Assembly: GCF_022346885.1 (NCBI RefSeq)
Contig: NZ_JAKRNK010000001.1
Coordinates: forward strand, 1,240,001-1,304,000
Length of the DNA stretch: 64,000 bases
Source: Paenibacillus sp. ACRRX
GTDB lineage: Bacteria; Bacillota; Bacilli; Paenibacillales; Paenibacillaceae
Reading direction: 5' to 3'
The notes beneath the pieces are model-generated. The model did not search any database and was not told the DNA's origin. It saw only the letters and a list, made by a program, of their open reading frames with translations. The position numbers and the translations under genes were made by a program. Below, piece by piece: positions 1 to 8,636 of the stretch (position 1 is the first letter of the stretch; every line of letters begins with the position of its first letter).

Positions 1-211
1 AAAGCTGGAAGGAATCAGCGGAATTATGCACAGCTCAGGTGAGGGGAAATGGACAGTAGAAACAGCTCTTGAACTGCAAGCAAGTGCGCCAGTGATAGCC
101 ATGTCGCTGTTTATGCGATACCGCTCATTAGATTCTGATACTTTCCATGGCAAGATTGTCGCGGCACTACGAAATGAGTTTGGTGGTCATGGCGTTGTGA
201 AAAGTAATTAA
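1..211 (+). CDS. gntZ: 6-phosphogluconate dehydrogenase, C-terminal end (partial)
   Basis: This is the last part of a decarboxylating 6-phosphogluconate dehydrogenase; the reading frame is open from the window edge (codons in phase from base 2) to TAA at 209-211. The visible 69 residues carry the conserved C-terminal signature GKWTVETALEL, then SLFMRYRS and the terminal ALRNEFGGH block that contributes arginine and histidine residues to the 6-phosphogluconate site. The enzyme oxidises and decarboxylates 6-phosphogluconate to ribulose 5-phosphate. It lies just upstream of gntR, gntP and gntK, so it is probably the gluconate-linked isoenzyme (GntZ type), though a housekeeping Gnd cannot be excluded from this fragment. 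Confidence 0.92.
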   Translation, partial: KLEGISGIMHSSGEGKWTVETALELQASAPVIAMSLFMRYRSLDSDTFHGKIVAALRNEFGGHGVVKSN

Positions 212-354
212 AGCACGATGACAATATACGTCTCCTAAAATGAATATAAGCCCACTATCGTATGGCTTCATGGCATGTTCATAAGTTGATGTGATAGAAT
301 GAACATAGCTAGTATATATGGGCGAATAAACACTTATTAGGAGAGTTGAGTCTA

Positions 355-1032
355 ATGCATTATCCAGCCGCATGGCTTCAGGGAGCTTCACTAGGGGATT
401 CCATTGCTTGTGAATTACGTCTACAGATCATTAAGGGGACGATTCGACCCGGTGAAGTGATCTCAGAGAACGGAGTAGCTGCTGAATTTGGAACAAGTCG
501 ATCTCCAGTGAGAGAGGCATTAAAAATGCTGTCAAATGAAGGCTTAATTCGCTTGGAGCGGATGGGAGCGATCGTGCTGGGGTTAAGCGCCAATGACATG
601 GAGGAATTGTATGATGTTCGTTTCCTTATAGAGAGCTTTGTTCAGCAGCGGCTGGCAGATGCCAATCAAGATTCTTTAGTAATGAAATGTAATCAGATGA
701 TTGATAAAATGGAGTTGGCAGTAAAGTATAACGATGTAGTCGACTTCGCCTTTCAGGATTTCTCATTTCATGAAGCTATCGTAATGGCAGCTGAGCATAA
801 GCGGATCCTTCATTTGTGGACAAGCATTCGACATATCGTTATGACAGTGATGCTGATTACAACAGAGGAGATCTTCTCTAAAGGAGATCAGAAGCTAAGT
901 GAGGTTATTGACAAGCATCGAACGATGCTTACTGGGCTTCAGTCACACAATTCGGATACGATTCAACAAGTCGTAAGGGAATATTTTGCAGACTCTCGTC
1001 AGACGCTGCATAAGAGCTTACCACAATTTTAA
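355..1032 (+). CDS. gntR: GntR-family repressor of gluconate utilisation
   Basis: A 225-residue FadR-type GntR regulator. The N-terminal winged helix-turn-helix (about residues 15-80) has the family pattern AAEFGTSRSPVREALKML, followed by an all-helical FCD ligand-binding domain (about 85-215). I prefer ATG 355 because AGGAGAG at 339-345 lies 9 bases upstream; a TTG at 346 would abut that site. In Bacillus subtilis GntR represses the gnt operon and gluconate relieves repression. Here it is followed by gntP after 109 bases containing a GntR-like operator, which supports the same role. An inverted repeat (275-282 with 299-306) upstream may be an autoregulatory site, but that is inference. Confidence 0.9.
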   Translation: MHYPAAWLQGASLGDSIACELRLQIIKGTIRPGEVISENGVAAEFGTSRSPVREALKMLSNEGLIRLERMGAIVLGLSANDMEELYDVRFLIESFVQQRLADANQDSLVMKCNQMIDKMELAVKYNDVVDFAFQDFSFHEAIVMAAEHKRILHLWTSIRHIVMTVMLITTEEIFSKGDQKLSEVIDKHRTMLTGLQSHNSDTIQQVVREYFADSRQTLHKSLPQF

Positions 1033-1057
1033 GGGACAAACAGTTCCTTTTGCGCAA

Positions 1058-1071
1058 ACTTGTCGACAAGT
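1058..1071. promoter_or_regulatory. Candidate GntR operator upstream of gntP
   Basis: The 14 bases ACTTGTCGACAAGT form a perfect palindrome. They differ from the core of the known B. subtilis gnt operator (ACTTGTATACAAGT) only in the central two bases. The site lies 70 bases before the gntP start, between gntR and gntP, so gntP-gntK can have their own gluconate-responsive promoter. Confidence 0.72.
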
Positions 1072-1141
1072 ATACACGATAAGTAGGGCATGCTAACACC
1101 AAGAAAAGTAAATGCTAACATACAGCAAGGGGGATTCATTG

Positions 1142-2503
1142 ATGACTAGTATTTTCGGCCTCAGCCACAATGCAACATTGCTTATCTGGACATTGCTTGC
1201 CATTGTGTTTCTGATTGTATTTATTGCAAAATATAAATGGAATCCCTTTGTTACACTGCTCTTGTCAGCCTTGATGCTCGGATTGTTGTCCGGGATGAAG
1301 CCGCTAGAGGTCGTGAATTCCATTACGGGTGGTCTTGGCGGAACACTAGGGACGATTGCTATCGTTATCGCACTAGGCACGATGCTTGGCAAGATGATGG
1401 CTGAATCGGGCGGTGCGGAGCAGATCGCTTCAACACTTGTTGACAGGTTTGGAGAGAAGAGAGTACATTGGGCAATGATGCTTGTTGGCTTTATCGTCGG
1501 TATACCGGTCTTTTTTGAGGTCGGATTAATTCTCTTGATTCCAATTGTATTCACAGTGGCCCGCAAGACTAAGATGCCGCTGCTGCAGATCGGGATACCT
1601 ATTCTGGCCGGTTTGTCTACTGTCCATGGCCTTGTGCCACCGCATCCTGCACCGATGATTGCAATCGATGCTTATCAGGCTGATTTAGGCAAGACGATTC
1701 TTTACTCCTTATTTATTGGTCTGCCTACCGCTATAATTGCAGGACCAGTATTTGGTAAGTTTATTGGTAAGCGTATTCAACTTGAACCACCCGCTAAGTT
1801 GGCCGAACAGTTTGCTTTGCAGGGCGATCGGAAGTTGCCTGGCTTTGGCATTACCTTGTTTACGATTATGCTGCCTGTTCTGCTTATGTTGATTGGATCA
1901 GTTGCTCACATCGTTGATCCGGAGGCAACACGTAGTATCACTGTATTTTGCGAATTTATTGGTCATGAAATTATGGCCTTGCTTATTGCCGTTGTCTTTT
2001 CCTTTTTCTCGCTTGGATTTGCGAGAGGTTTTTCGAAAGAAGATTTGTCGCGCTTTACAAGTGAGTGCTTGGCTCCTACTGCAACCATCATACTGATTAT
2101 TGGCGGAGGCGGCGCGTTCAAGCAAGTATTGATTAACAGTGGCGTTGGGGGCGCAATCGCTGAAATTGCCACGCAAGCCAACGTTAATATTATTTTGTTT
2201 GCTTGGTTCGTGGCGGCTTTGATTCGAGTTGCTACTGGTTCGGCGACCGTAGCGATGACAACGGCGGCTGGTATCGTCGCTCCTGTGCTGGCGATGAACC
2301 CAGGAGCAAACGTAGAGCTTGTCGTATTGGCGACAGGAGCAGGTTCAATCGTACTGTCGCATGTAAATGACGCTGGGTTCTGGATGGTTAAGGAATTTTT
2401 TAATATGTCCGTCCCTCAAACATTAAAGTCATGGACGGTCATGGAAACGCTATTGTCTCTTGTGGGGTTGATGTTTATACTTCTACTCAGTGTTGTCTTG
2501 TAG
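1142..2503 (+). CDS. gntP: Gluconate:proton symporter GntP
   Basis: A 453-residue integral membrane protein of the GntP family, importing gluconate with protons. It is hydrophobic throughout with about 12-14 predicted membrane segments. The family blocks GGLGGTLGTIAIVIALGTMLG (cut by one residue shorter in practice), FFEVGLILLIPI, TVHGLVPPHPAP and the late ATGSATVAMTTAAGIVAP loop are all present. The start at ATG 1142 follows AAGGGGG at spacing 6-8; an upstream in-frame ATG at 1112 lacks such a site. It lies between gntR and gntK in the same orientation with a GntR-type operator in front, so induction by gluconate is likely. Confidence 0.94.
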   Translation: MTSIFGLSHNATLLIWTLLAIVFLIVFIAKYKWNPFVTLLLSALMLGLLSGMKPLEVVNSITGGLGGTLGTIAIVIALGTMLGKMMAESGGAEQIASTLVDRFGEKRVHWAMMLVGFIVGIPVFFEVGLILLIPIVFTVARKTKMPLLQIGIPILAGLSTVHGLVPPHPAPMIAIDAYQADLGKTILYSLFIGLPTAIIAGPVFGKFIGKRIQLEPPAKLAEQFALQGDRKLPGFGITLFTIMLPVLLMLIGSVAHIVDPEATRSITVFCEFIGHEIMALLIAVVFSFFSLGFARGFSKEDLSRFTSECLAPTATIILIIGGGGAFKQVLINSGVGGAIAEIATQANVNIILFAWFVAALIRVATGSATVAMTTAAGIVAPVLAMNPGANVELVVLATGAGSIVLSHVNDAGFWMVKEFFNMSVPQTLKSWTVMETLLSLVGLMFILLLSVVL

Positions 2504-2570
2504 ACACAAAAAGTACAACAGGTACAACAAGAGAATGAACAAGTAGGATAGCGGGAAAGAAGGTTTACCA

Positions 2571-4121
2571 ATGAGTATAATTAATTATATGATCGGTGTT
2601 GATATTGGGACTACAAGCACAAAGGCTGTACTATTCGAAGAAAATGGACGGGTAGTAGCAAAGAGCAGCAAGGGCTATCCTTTATATACACCGAATGCGA
2701 CGATAGCGGAGCAGGACCCGGAGCTTATTTTCGAAGCGGTCATTCACACCGTGAAGCAGGTTATGGCGGAAAGTGCAGTCAGCCCGGGGAATATCATGTT
2801 TGTCTCGTTTAGTTCGGCAATGCACAGTGTTATTGCAGTAGATGGTACATGCAAGGCGCTCACACCATGTATGACGTGGGCAGATAATCGCAGCAGTAAT
2901 TATGCCATGAGGTTGAAACAGGAGCTGAACGGCCATGAATTATATTTACGGACCGGCACGCCTATTCATCCCATGTCTCCACTTACGAAGTTGATGTATT
3001 TGAGTGCAGAGGAGCCTGAGCTTGTTCGTCAATCAGCCAAGTTTATTTCAATTAAAGAATATGTGTTTGCCAAGCTGTTTCATGAGTATGTAGTGGATTA
3101 CTCGATTGCATCCGCAACCGGGATGATGAACTTGAATGATCTGGATTGGGATGAAGAAGCACTGCGTATTGCAGGTATTCAGCGCAGCCAATTGTCGCAA
3201 ATAGTACCGACAACTCATTTAATGCAAGGACTTGATGCGACGCATGCGGCAGCAATGGGATTGACAGTTGCCACTCCGTTTATTGTTGGGGCGAGCGACG
3301 GTGTGCTCTCTAACCTTGGCGTGAATGCTATTGAGCCTGGGGTAGTCGCGGCAACAATTGGAACGAGTGGAGCAGTTCGTACCGTTATCGATCGACCCGT
3401 TACGGACCCTAAAGGCCGCATTTTCTGTTACGCTTTGACCGACAAGCACTGGGTTATTGGCGGTCCAGTTAACAACGGGGGCATGCTGTTCCGTTGGGCC
3501 CGTGACGAATTCGCAGCAGCAGAAGTAGAAACAGCCAAGCGGCTGGGCATCGATGCTTATGATCTGCTGACAAGTATCGCGGAACAGGTACGTCCAGGAG
3601 CGGATGGCTTGTTGTTCCATCCGTACATGACTGGTGAACGTGCGCCATTATGGAATGCAGATGCACGCGGCTCCTTCTTTGGTTTGACGATGCATCATCG
3701 CAAAGAACATATGATCCGTGCAGTTCTTGAAGGCGTTATTTTCAATCTTTACACTGTACTGCTGGCGATGGAAGAGCGCATCGGGCGTCCGCGGAAGATT
3801 CATGCTACCGGAGGGTTTGCTCGTTCAGCCTTATGGCGCCAGATCATGGCTGATATATTTGATCAGGAAGTGATCGTACCGGAAAGTTACGAAAGTTCCT
3901 GTCTAGGAGCAGTCGTACTAGGTTTATATGCGATAGGTCGCATCGATTCCTTTGATATCGTATCCGACATGGTAGGTGCTACTCATCAGCATAAGCCTAT
4001 TAAGGAACATGCGGAGTTGTATCATCAACTGCTACCGATATTTATTTCGATCCCTCGCAAGTTGGAAGAAGAATATGCCGCGATATCGAAATTTCAACAA
4101 AAGTTGTTTGACGTCGAATAG
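2571..4121 (+). CDS. gntK: Gluconokinase (FGGY carbohydrate kinase)
   Basis: A 516-residue FGGY-family kinase that phosphorylates gluconate to 6-phosphogluconate in the cytoplasm. The N-terminal ATPase fold starts with IGVDIGTTSTKAVLFE, the phosphate-1 loop. The substrate-binding stretch with TWADNRSS follows near residue 103, and the C-terminal half carries GTSGAVR and ATGGFARS, the adenosine-binding loop. Length and motifs match GntK of Bacillus. It is 67 bases after gntP, follows it in the same direction, and is closed by a strong terminator, making gntPK a transcription unit. Together with the upstream dehydrogenase it feeds gluconate into the pentose phosphate pathway. Confidence 0.94.
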   Translation: MSIINYMIGVDIGTTSTKAVLFEENGRVVAKSSKGYPLYTPNATIAEQDPELIFEAVIHTVKQVMAESAVSPGNIMFVSFSSAMHSVIAVDGTCKALTPCMTWADNRSSNYAMRLKQELNGHELYLRTGTPIHPMSPLTKLMYLSAEEPELVRQSAKFISIKEYVFAKLFHEYVVDYSIASATGMMNLNDLDWDEEALRIAGIQRSQLSQIVPTTHLMQGLDATHAAAMGLTVATPFIVGASDGVLSNLGVNAIEPGVVAATIGTSGAVRTVIDRPVTDPKGRIFCYALTDKHWVIGGPVNNGGMLFRWARDEFAAAEVETAKRLGIDAYDLLTSIAEQVRPGADGLLFHPYMTGERAPLWNADARGSFFGLTMHHRKEHMIRAVLEGVIFNLYTVLLAMEERIGRPRKIHATGGFARSALWRQIMADIFDQEVIVPESYESSCLGAVVLGLYAIGRIDSFDIVSDMVGATHQHKPIKEHAELYHQLLPIFISIPRKLEEEYAAISKFQQKLFDVE

Positions 4122-4185
4122 AGCGGTATTGCTTTAAATAATTTACGGATTTACGGGCAGGCTGCATTAGCCTCCTTACATCATT

Positions 4186-4230
4186 AAGGGTAAGAGATAA
4201 CAAGTTATTGTTATCTCTTACCCTTTTTTT
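4186..4230 (+). terminator. Rho-independent terminator after gntK
   Basis: A 17-bp perfect stem (AAGGGTAAGAGATAACA with its complement at 4208-4224) closes over a short loop and is followed by a run of T. It ends the gluconate transcription unit. Confidence 0.95.
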
Positions 4231-4537
4231 GTATATTTATTCGCAAATTAGTGGGATTTGTATGTAAAATTCCATCAAATATATAGATGTAAAATACGAC
4301 ACATCTTGTTTCAACATTGGAATTTATTTAACCTCAGGGTTGTCTGCCATGTCCACCAGCTTGAGAACAATAAGTGTCATCAAAACAAAAAAATGAGCTG
4401 ACTACTCCAAGTAGCTGGCTGTAGAATTAGAAAATTTTCAGTTAAGGGGTATATAAAAACGATTAGCTTGATGGAGATGGGGGATAGTCCCTAATTTGGT
4501 GCTTGACACCTTATTCGCCTCCGGCTACCATTGCCCT
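4231..4537. other. Intergenic region before the hybrid kinase
   Basis: About 300 AT-rich bases with no coding frame I can support. A small CTACT/AGTAG hairpin is near 4401-4415. A G-rich stretch (4479-4483) could serve as a ribosome-binding site for a TTG (4496) or GTG (4499) start of the next gene. Confidence 0.5.
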
Positions 4538-7500
4538 ATGACAAAGAAAAAAGTGTTTCTACTTATCGGTATATTTCTAGCATTCCTTACGGGTATCCGT
4601 TTGTGCTGGATCTTCCTTACTGCGCCTGCGGTACATCCGATGGCACAACAAGGACTAATCGATTTGCGATATTGGGAAGTCGGACAGAATCAGTCCGTAT
4701 CCTTAAACGGTGAATGGGAGTTCTACCCGCATCGGTTTTTGTATACGAACAATCGAGCTGATGATGTCCCGTTTACGCCCAATAAAGGCGTGCCCATACA
4801 AGTACCAGGCAATTGGAGTGCACAAATATCCAACGCGACTGACTCGACATTTGGGTATGGTTCCTATCGCCTGCGTTTACTTATGCCAACTTCCAAGCAG
4901 CAGCTCTACAGCATTAGAGTGCCGAGTGTGTCATCATCGTCCGCGGTGTATGTGAATGGCCGTTTAATGGGGCATGCGGGTCAACCGGCAACCCGTGCAA
5001 ATGATTATATCGCTCGTAATGTTCCGTATACAGTCACCTTCACAACGGATCAACGCGAGCTTGAAATAGTGATTCAAGCGGCCAATTATGACGACCGTAT
5101 GACGGGTGGCCTGTTTGGGTCTGTTAAGCTTGGCAGTGAGCAAGCTATCCGTAACGTGGAATGGTTATCAATCGGCAGTCAATTAGCGGTATGCTTAATT
5201 CTTCTTTTACACGCTTTATATCCCGTTCTTATGTTCGCAATCGGAATTCGACATAAAGCTTTGCTTTCCTTTGCTCTCTTGAACCTATTTGCAATCATGG
5301 CGATATTAATTGATGATGATCGACTATTGTTACATGGGCTGTCACTATCATTTGAATGGATGCACAAGTTGTATTATCTCTCTTTTTTGGGTGTAGCGTT
5401 AAGCTTGCTCCATTATGTCCATCATTTGTTACCAGCATCTTTTTTGTATTTGCGGCGTAAATGGTTGCGTGGTTATATGATGGTGTGTGCTGCGTTTGTA
5501 CTATGTACTATATTGCAGCCTTTCCCTATGAACATCGTAGTAGATTATATCCATACGATTATAGTGCTTTTCCCGTATTTGTTTGTACCTGTAATGTCAT
5601 TTCGCGCACTTTGCAGAGGGGATACGGATGCCATATATTTGCTGCTTGGCACAACGGCAGTTACAGCAAATATAATTTGGGGTGTCGTTAAAAATACAGT
5701 ATGGATGGAAATGGGTTATTATCCCGTTGATGTTATTGCGGGCTTTATCGCCTTCTCCTTATTTTGGTTTAAGCGATATTTACGTAGTGCGCAGCAATCA
5801 TCCCGACTGGCGGAACAACTACAAGAAGCGGATAAGCGCAAAGATGACTTTTTGGTGAATACGTCACATGAACTCCGCAACCCGCTGCACGGCATACTTA
5901 CGATTGCACAGACCGTCCTAGAAAACGAGAATTTAAAGGACATAGAAGCCAATCGCGCGAAATTAAAGTTGTTGATATCCGTCGGTAAACGAATGTCGTT
6001 GATGTTAAATGATTTACTTGATATTACACGACTGAAGGAAAGTCAAGTAAAACTGCATGTTTCTACTTTTAGTATCCGATCTGTTGCTGTGGGCGCAGTA
6101 GATATGATGCGCATAATGGCAGAGGGCAAGCCGATAAAACTTGTACTTCAAATCCCGGATACTTTTCCATTCGTTACAGCAGATGAGAACCGTATCATTC
6201 AAGTACTTTTTAATTTGCTGCATAATGCCGTGAAATTTACCGATCAGGGCACGATAACCGTTCAGGCAGGCATCAAAGGAGAGATGGCATTTATCTCTAT
6301 TACGGATACCGGAGTCGGGATTGATGAAAACTTATTACATACTATTTTCCTGCCCTATGAACAAGGAAATGCGGATGAAAGCAGCAGTGCAGGGGGGCTG
6401 GGACTTGGATTAAGCATAAGTAAGCAGCTGATCGAACTCCATAAAGGAGAGCTCACTGTTAGCTCGGTCGTAGGGCAAGGCACTACATTTACCTTTACAC
6501 TACCGATTGCAAATCAAGGTGTAGAAGAAGATGGGACAACGACGCTGTCTGTAGATGGTGCAATTGATACCCTCAAGGAACATCAAGCAGCAGCAAAATC
6601 AGTAGGATCAGTAACAAGGATTCTTGTAAACAACCCAGAAGCCGCAGCAACGGATTGCTTAACAGATTGCATACCGATCTCGCTGTTTCCGCCAGGTCGG
6701 CCTCGTGTACTAGCAATAGATGATGATCCCGTTAATTTAAACATATTGAGCAGTGTGCTGTCGCCATCACAATACGATATGTTTACTACAACCAGTGTTC
6801 AAGAGGCATTAACACAATTGGAGACTAATGAGTGGGATCTTGTTATCATTGACGTCATGATGCCTAGTATGTCCGGCTACGAGTTGACCGCCTCGATAAG
6901 GAAGCGGTATTCCTTAACGGAGCTGCCCATTCTGCTGCTGACAGCGCGCAGTCGGACAGAGGACATCGAATCCGGCTTCCTGTCAGGCGCTAATGATTAT
7001 GTCACGAAGCCAGTAGATGCGGCGGAATTGAGAAGCCGTGTATATTCGCTGACTGGAATTCGTAAGTCCGTAAACGAACAGCTTCGAATGGAAGCCGCGT
7101 GGCTCCAATCGCAAATTCAGCCGCATTTTTTGTTTAACACGCTTAATGCCATAGTGGCGCTAAGTGAATTTGATCTGGAACGTATGAGGATGATGCTGCA
7201 AGCATTTAGTGACTATCTACGTGCTAGTTTTGACTTTCGCAACGCCGAGCAGCTGATTTCGATACAACATGAACTTGAGCTGGTTCGCTCCTATTTATGG
7301 ATAGAACAAGAACGTTATGATGATAGACTTCACGTGGAGTGGGATATAGAGGATGGAATTGAGTTTCAAGTTCTCCCGTTGTCGATTCAGCCTCTCGTGG
7401 AAAATGCAGTCAGACATGGCATTGCGAAGCGTTCCAAAGGAGGAACGATCTGGATTCGGATAAGAACACACGGCTTGGAAGCTGAAGTTTCGGTCGAGGA

Positions 7501-7681
7501 TGATGGTGTAGGCATTGCGTCTGATAAGATGAAGTATTTGCTTGAAAAACATCCAAGTCACAAGGGTGGTATTGGCCTCATTAATACACATCAGCGGTTG
7601 AAGCAGCTTAACGGCAAAGGTTTGACGGTGAAAAGCGAGTCAGGTCAGGGAACAACGATTAGTTTCCGTATTAAGAAATAG
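4538..7681 (+). CDS. 7TM hybrid sensor kinase with internal receiver and C-terminal LytS-like kinase
   Basis: A 1047-residue membrane sensor. After an N-terminal anchor comes an extracellular beta-sandwich resembling sugar-binding domains (about residues 40-210, with NGEWEFYP and VPGNW). A seven-helix 7TM-DISM-type membrane block follows (about 215-425). Next is a HisKA domain with the H-box SHELRNPLHG (His near 444), an HATPase (N-box NLLHNAVKF), a receiver (IDDDP near 724, phospho-Asp in VIIDVMMP near 770), and a second kinase of LytS/YesM type (IQPHFLFNT near 860, then VENAVRHG). No separate regulator is adjacent. The start is uncertain: ATG 4538 has no clear Shine-Dalgarno site, while TTG 4496 would add 14 residues. 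The ligand is unknown. Confidence 0.88.
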   Translation: MTKKKVFLLIGIFLAFLTGIRLCWIFLTAPAVHPMAQQGLIDLRYWEVGQNQSVSLNGEWEFYPHRFLYTNNRADDVPFTPNKGVPIQVPGNWSAQISNATDSTFGYGSYRLRLLMPTSKQQLYSIRVPSVSSSSAVYVNGRLMGHAGQPATRANDYIARNVPYTVTFTTDQRELEIVIQAANYDDRMTGGLFGSVKLGSEQAIRNVEWLSIGSQLAVCLILLLHALYPVLMFAIGIRHKALLSFALLNLFAIMAILIDDDRLLLHGLSLSFEWMHKLYYLSFLGVALSLLHYVHHLLPASFLYLRRKWLRGYMMVCAAFVLCTILQPFPMNIVVDYIHTIIVLFPYLFVPVMSFRALCRGDTDAIYLLLGTTAVTANIIWGVVKNTVWMEMGYYPVDVIAGFIAFSLFWFKRYLRSAQQSSRLAEQLQEADKRKDDFLVNTSHELRNPLHGILTIAQTVLENENLKDIEANRAKLKLLISVGKRMSLMLNDLLDITRLKESQVKLHVSTFSIRSVAVGAVDMMRIMAEGKPIKLVLQIPDTFPFVTADENRIIQVLFNLLHNAVKFTDQGTITVQAGIKGEMAFISITDTGVGIDENLLHTIFLPYEQGNADESSSAGGLGLGLSISKQLIELHKGELTVSSVVGQGTTFTFTLPIANQGVEEDGTTTLSVDGAIDTLKEHQAAAKSVGSVTRILVNNPEAAATDCLTDCIPISLFPPGRPRVLAIDDDPVNLNILSSVLSPSQYDMFTTTSVQEALTQLETNEWDLVIIDVMMPSMSGYELTASIRKRYSLTELPILLLTARSRTEDIESGFLSGANDYVTKPVDAAELRSRVYSLTGIRKSVNEQLRMEAAWLQSQIQPHFLFNTLNAIVALSEFDLERMRMMLQAFSDYLRASFDFRNAEQLISIQHELELVRSYLWIEQERYDDRLHVEWDIEDGIEFQVLPLSIQPLVENAVRHGIAKRSKGGTIWIRIRTHGLEAEVSVEDDGVGIASDKMKYLLEKHPSHKGGIGLINTHQRLKQLNGKGLTVKSESGQGTTISFRIKK

Positions 7682-7736
7682 GTATAATGGATTATTAAGT
7701 TTGGCATGAGTAAATTTAGTAATGTCACACCCCTAT

Positions 7737-7776
7737 AAGAGAGGACGCATAGATGCGTTCTCTCTTTCTTATTTTT
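7737..7776 (+). terminator. Terminator after the hybrid kinase
   Basis: A stem GAGAGGACGCA paired with TGCGTTCTCTC (one G-T pair, four-base loop) is followed by a T-rich tail. Confidence 0.85.
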
Positions 7777-7803
7777 AAAGGGAAGATTACTCTAAAACAA
7801 AAA

Positions 7804-7862
7804 AAGTTTACCTAAGGAAACAAAATTGACAGTATACAAAATTGTTTTATTCTAGTAAACTT
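7804..7862 (+). promoter_or_regulatory. sodA promoter with inverted repeat
   Basis: TTGACA (7826-7831), a 16-base spacer and TATTCT (7848-7853) form a sigma-A-type promoter. It is bracketed by an 8-bp inverted repeat, AAGTTTAC (7804-7811) and GTAAACTT (7855-7862). The second arm would overlap the transcription start, the usual place for a repressor. The binding protein is not known; the regulator encoded just downstream of sodA is a candidate. Confidence 0.6.
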
Positions 7863-7902
7863 AGGGTGATCAAACGAATCAACTTGGAAGGAGAATACTA
7901 CA

Positions 7903-8517
7903 ATGGGACCTTTTACACTACCAAAATTGGCTTATGCATATGACGAGTTAGAGCCATATTTGGATTCTAAAACCATGGAAATTCACCACGGCAAGCATCA
8001 CGCAGCTTATGTTGCAAACTTAAATAAATCGTTGGAAAGTTACCCCCAATTCCAACATGCAACAATCGAGGAATTACTGAGTAACTTGGACGAGATTCCG
8101 GAGGATATCCGTTCCACCGTGCGTAATCATGGTGGAGGACATTATGGTCACAGTTTGTATTGGTCTATTATGAGTCCAATCGGTGGCGGTCAACCATATG
8201 GCGATATTGCCAAAGGCATTGAAAAGCAATTTGGGAGTTACGAGCAATTAAAAGACGAATTAACAGCAGCGGCATTAAGTCGGTTCGGCTCCGGTTGGGG
8301 GTGGCTTGTTGTGCATAACGGGAAGTTGGAAGTGATGAGCACTGCCAACCAGGACACTCCACTTATGGAGCAGAAGACACCGATTCTCGTCGTTGATGTG
8401 TGGGAACATGCCTATTATTTGCAGTATCAGAACAAACGTCCTGACTTTGTGTCGTCCTGGTGGAATGTAGTGAACTGGGAAGAAGTAAACCGACGTTATA
8501 ACGAATCCATTCGATAG
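7903..8517 (+). CDS. sodA: Superoxide dismutase, Mn type
   Basis: A 204-residue cytosolic Mn/Fe superoxide dismutase converting superoxide to hydrogen peroxide and oxygen. The four metal ligands are visible: His28 (MEIHH), His83 (GGGHYGH), Asp165 and His169 (DVWEHAYY). Gln150 in STANQD is the second-sphere residue typical of manganese enzymes. The block around His83 reads GGGHYGHSLYW, where most relatives have Asn in place of the second Gly; this is a mild oddity. GGAGG lies 8 bases before ATG 7903. A good promoter with an inverted repeat precedes it, and a SufR-like regulator follows in the same direction after 119 bases. Confidence 0.95.
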   Translation: MGPFTLPKLAYAYDELEPYLDSKTMEIHHGKHHAAYVANLNKSLESYPQFQHATIEELLSNLDEIPEDIRSTVRNHGGGHYGHSLYWSIMSPIGGGQPYGDIAKGIEKQFGSYEQLKDELTAAALSRFGSGWGWLVVHNGKLEVMSTANQDTPLMEQKTPILVVDVWEHAYYLQYQNKRPDFVSSWWNVVNWEEVNRRYNESIR

Positions 8518-8636
8518 GAGCTACAGTGGTGTAAATGTCTTTACAGCCTAGAATAAACAGGGCAATCGGAGAATGTCTTGACAGCAATAGTCTCAACTCG
8601 GCATCAGATCGCGATTAAGCAGAAGGAGGGATATCC

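Noticed and set aside
378..599. Minus-strand frame antisense to gntR
   Set aside because: It mirrors the real gene, has no ribosome-binding site and no domain.
3219..3620. 133-codon minus-strand frame inside gntK
   Set aside because: It is a shadow of a strongly conserved kinase gene; the sequence is Cys/His-rich but matches nothing recognised.
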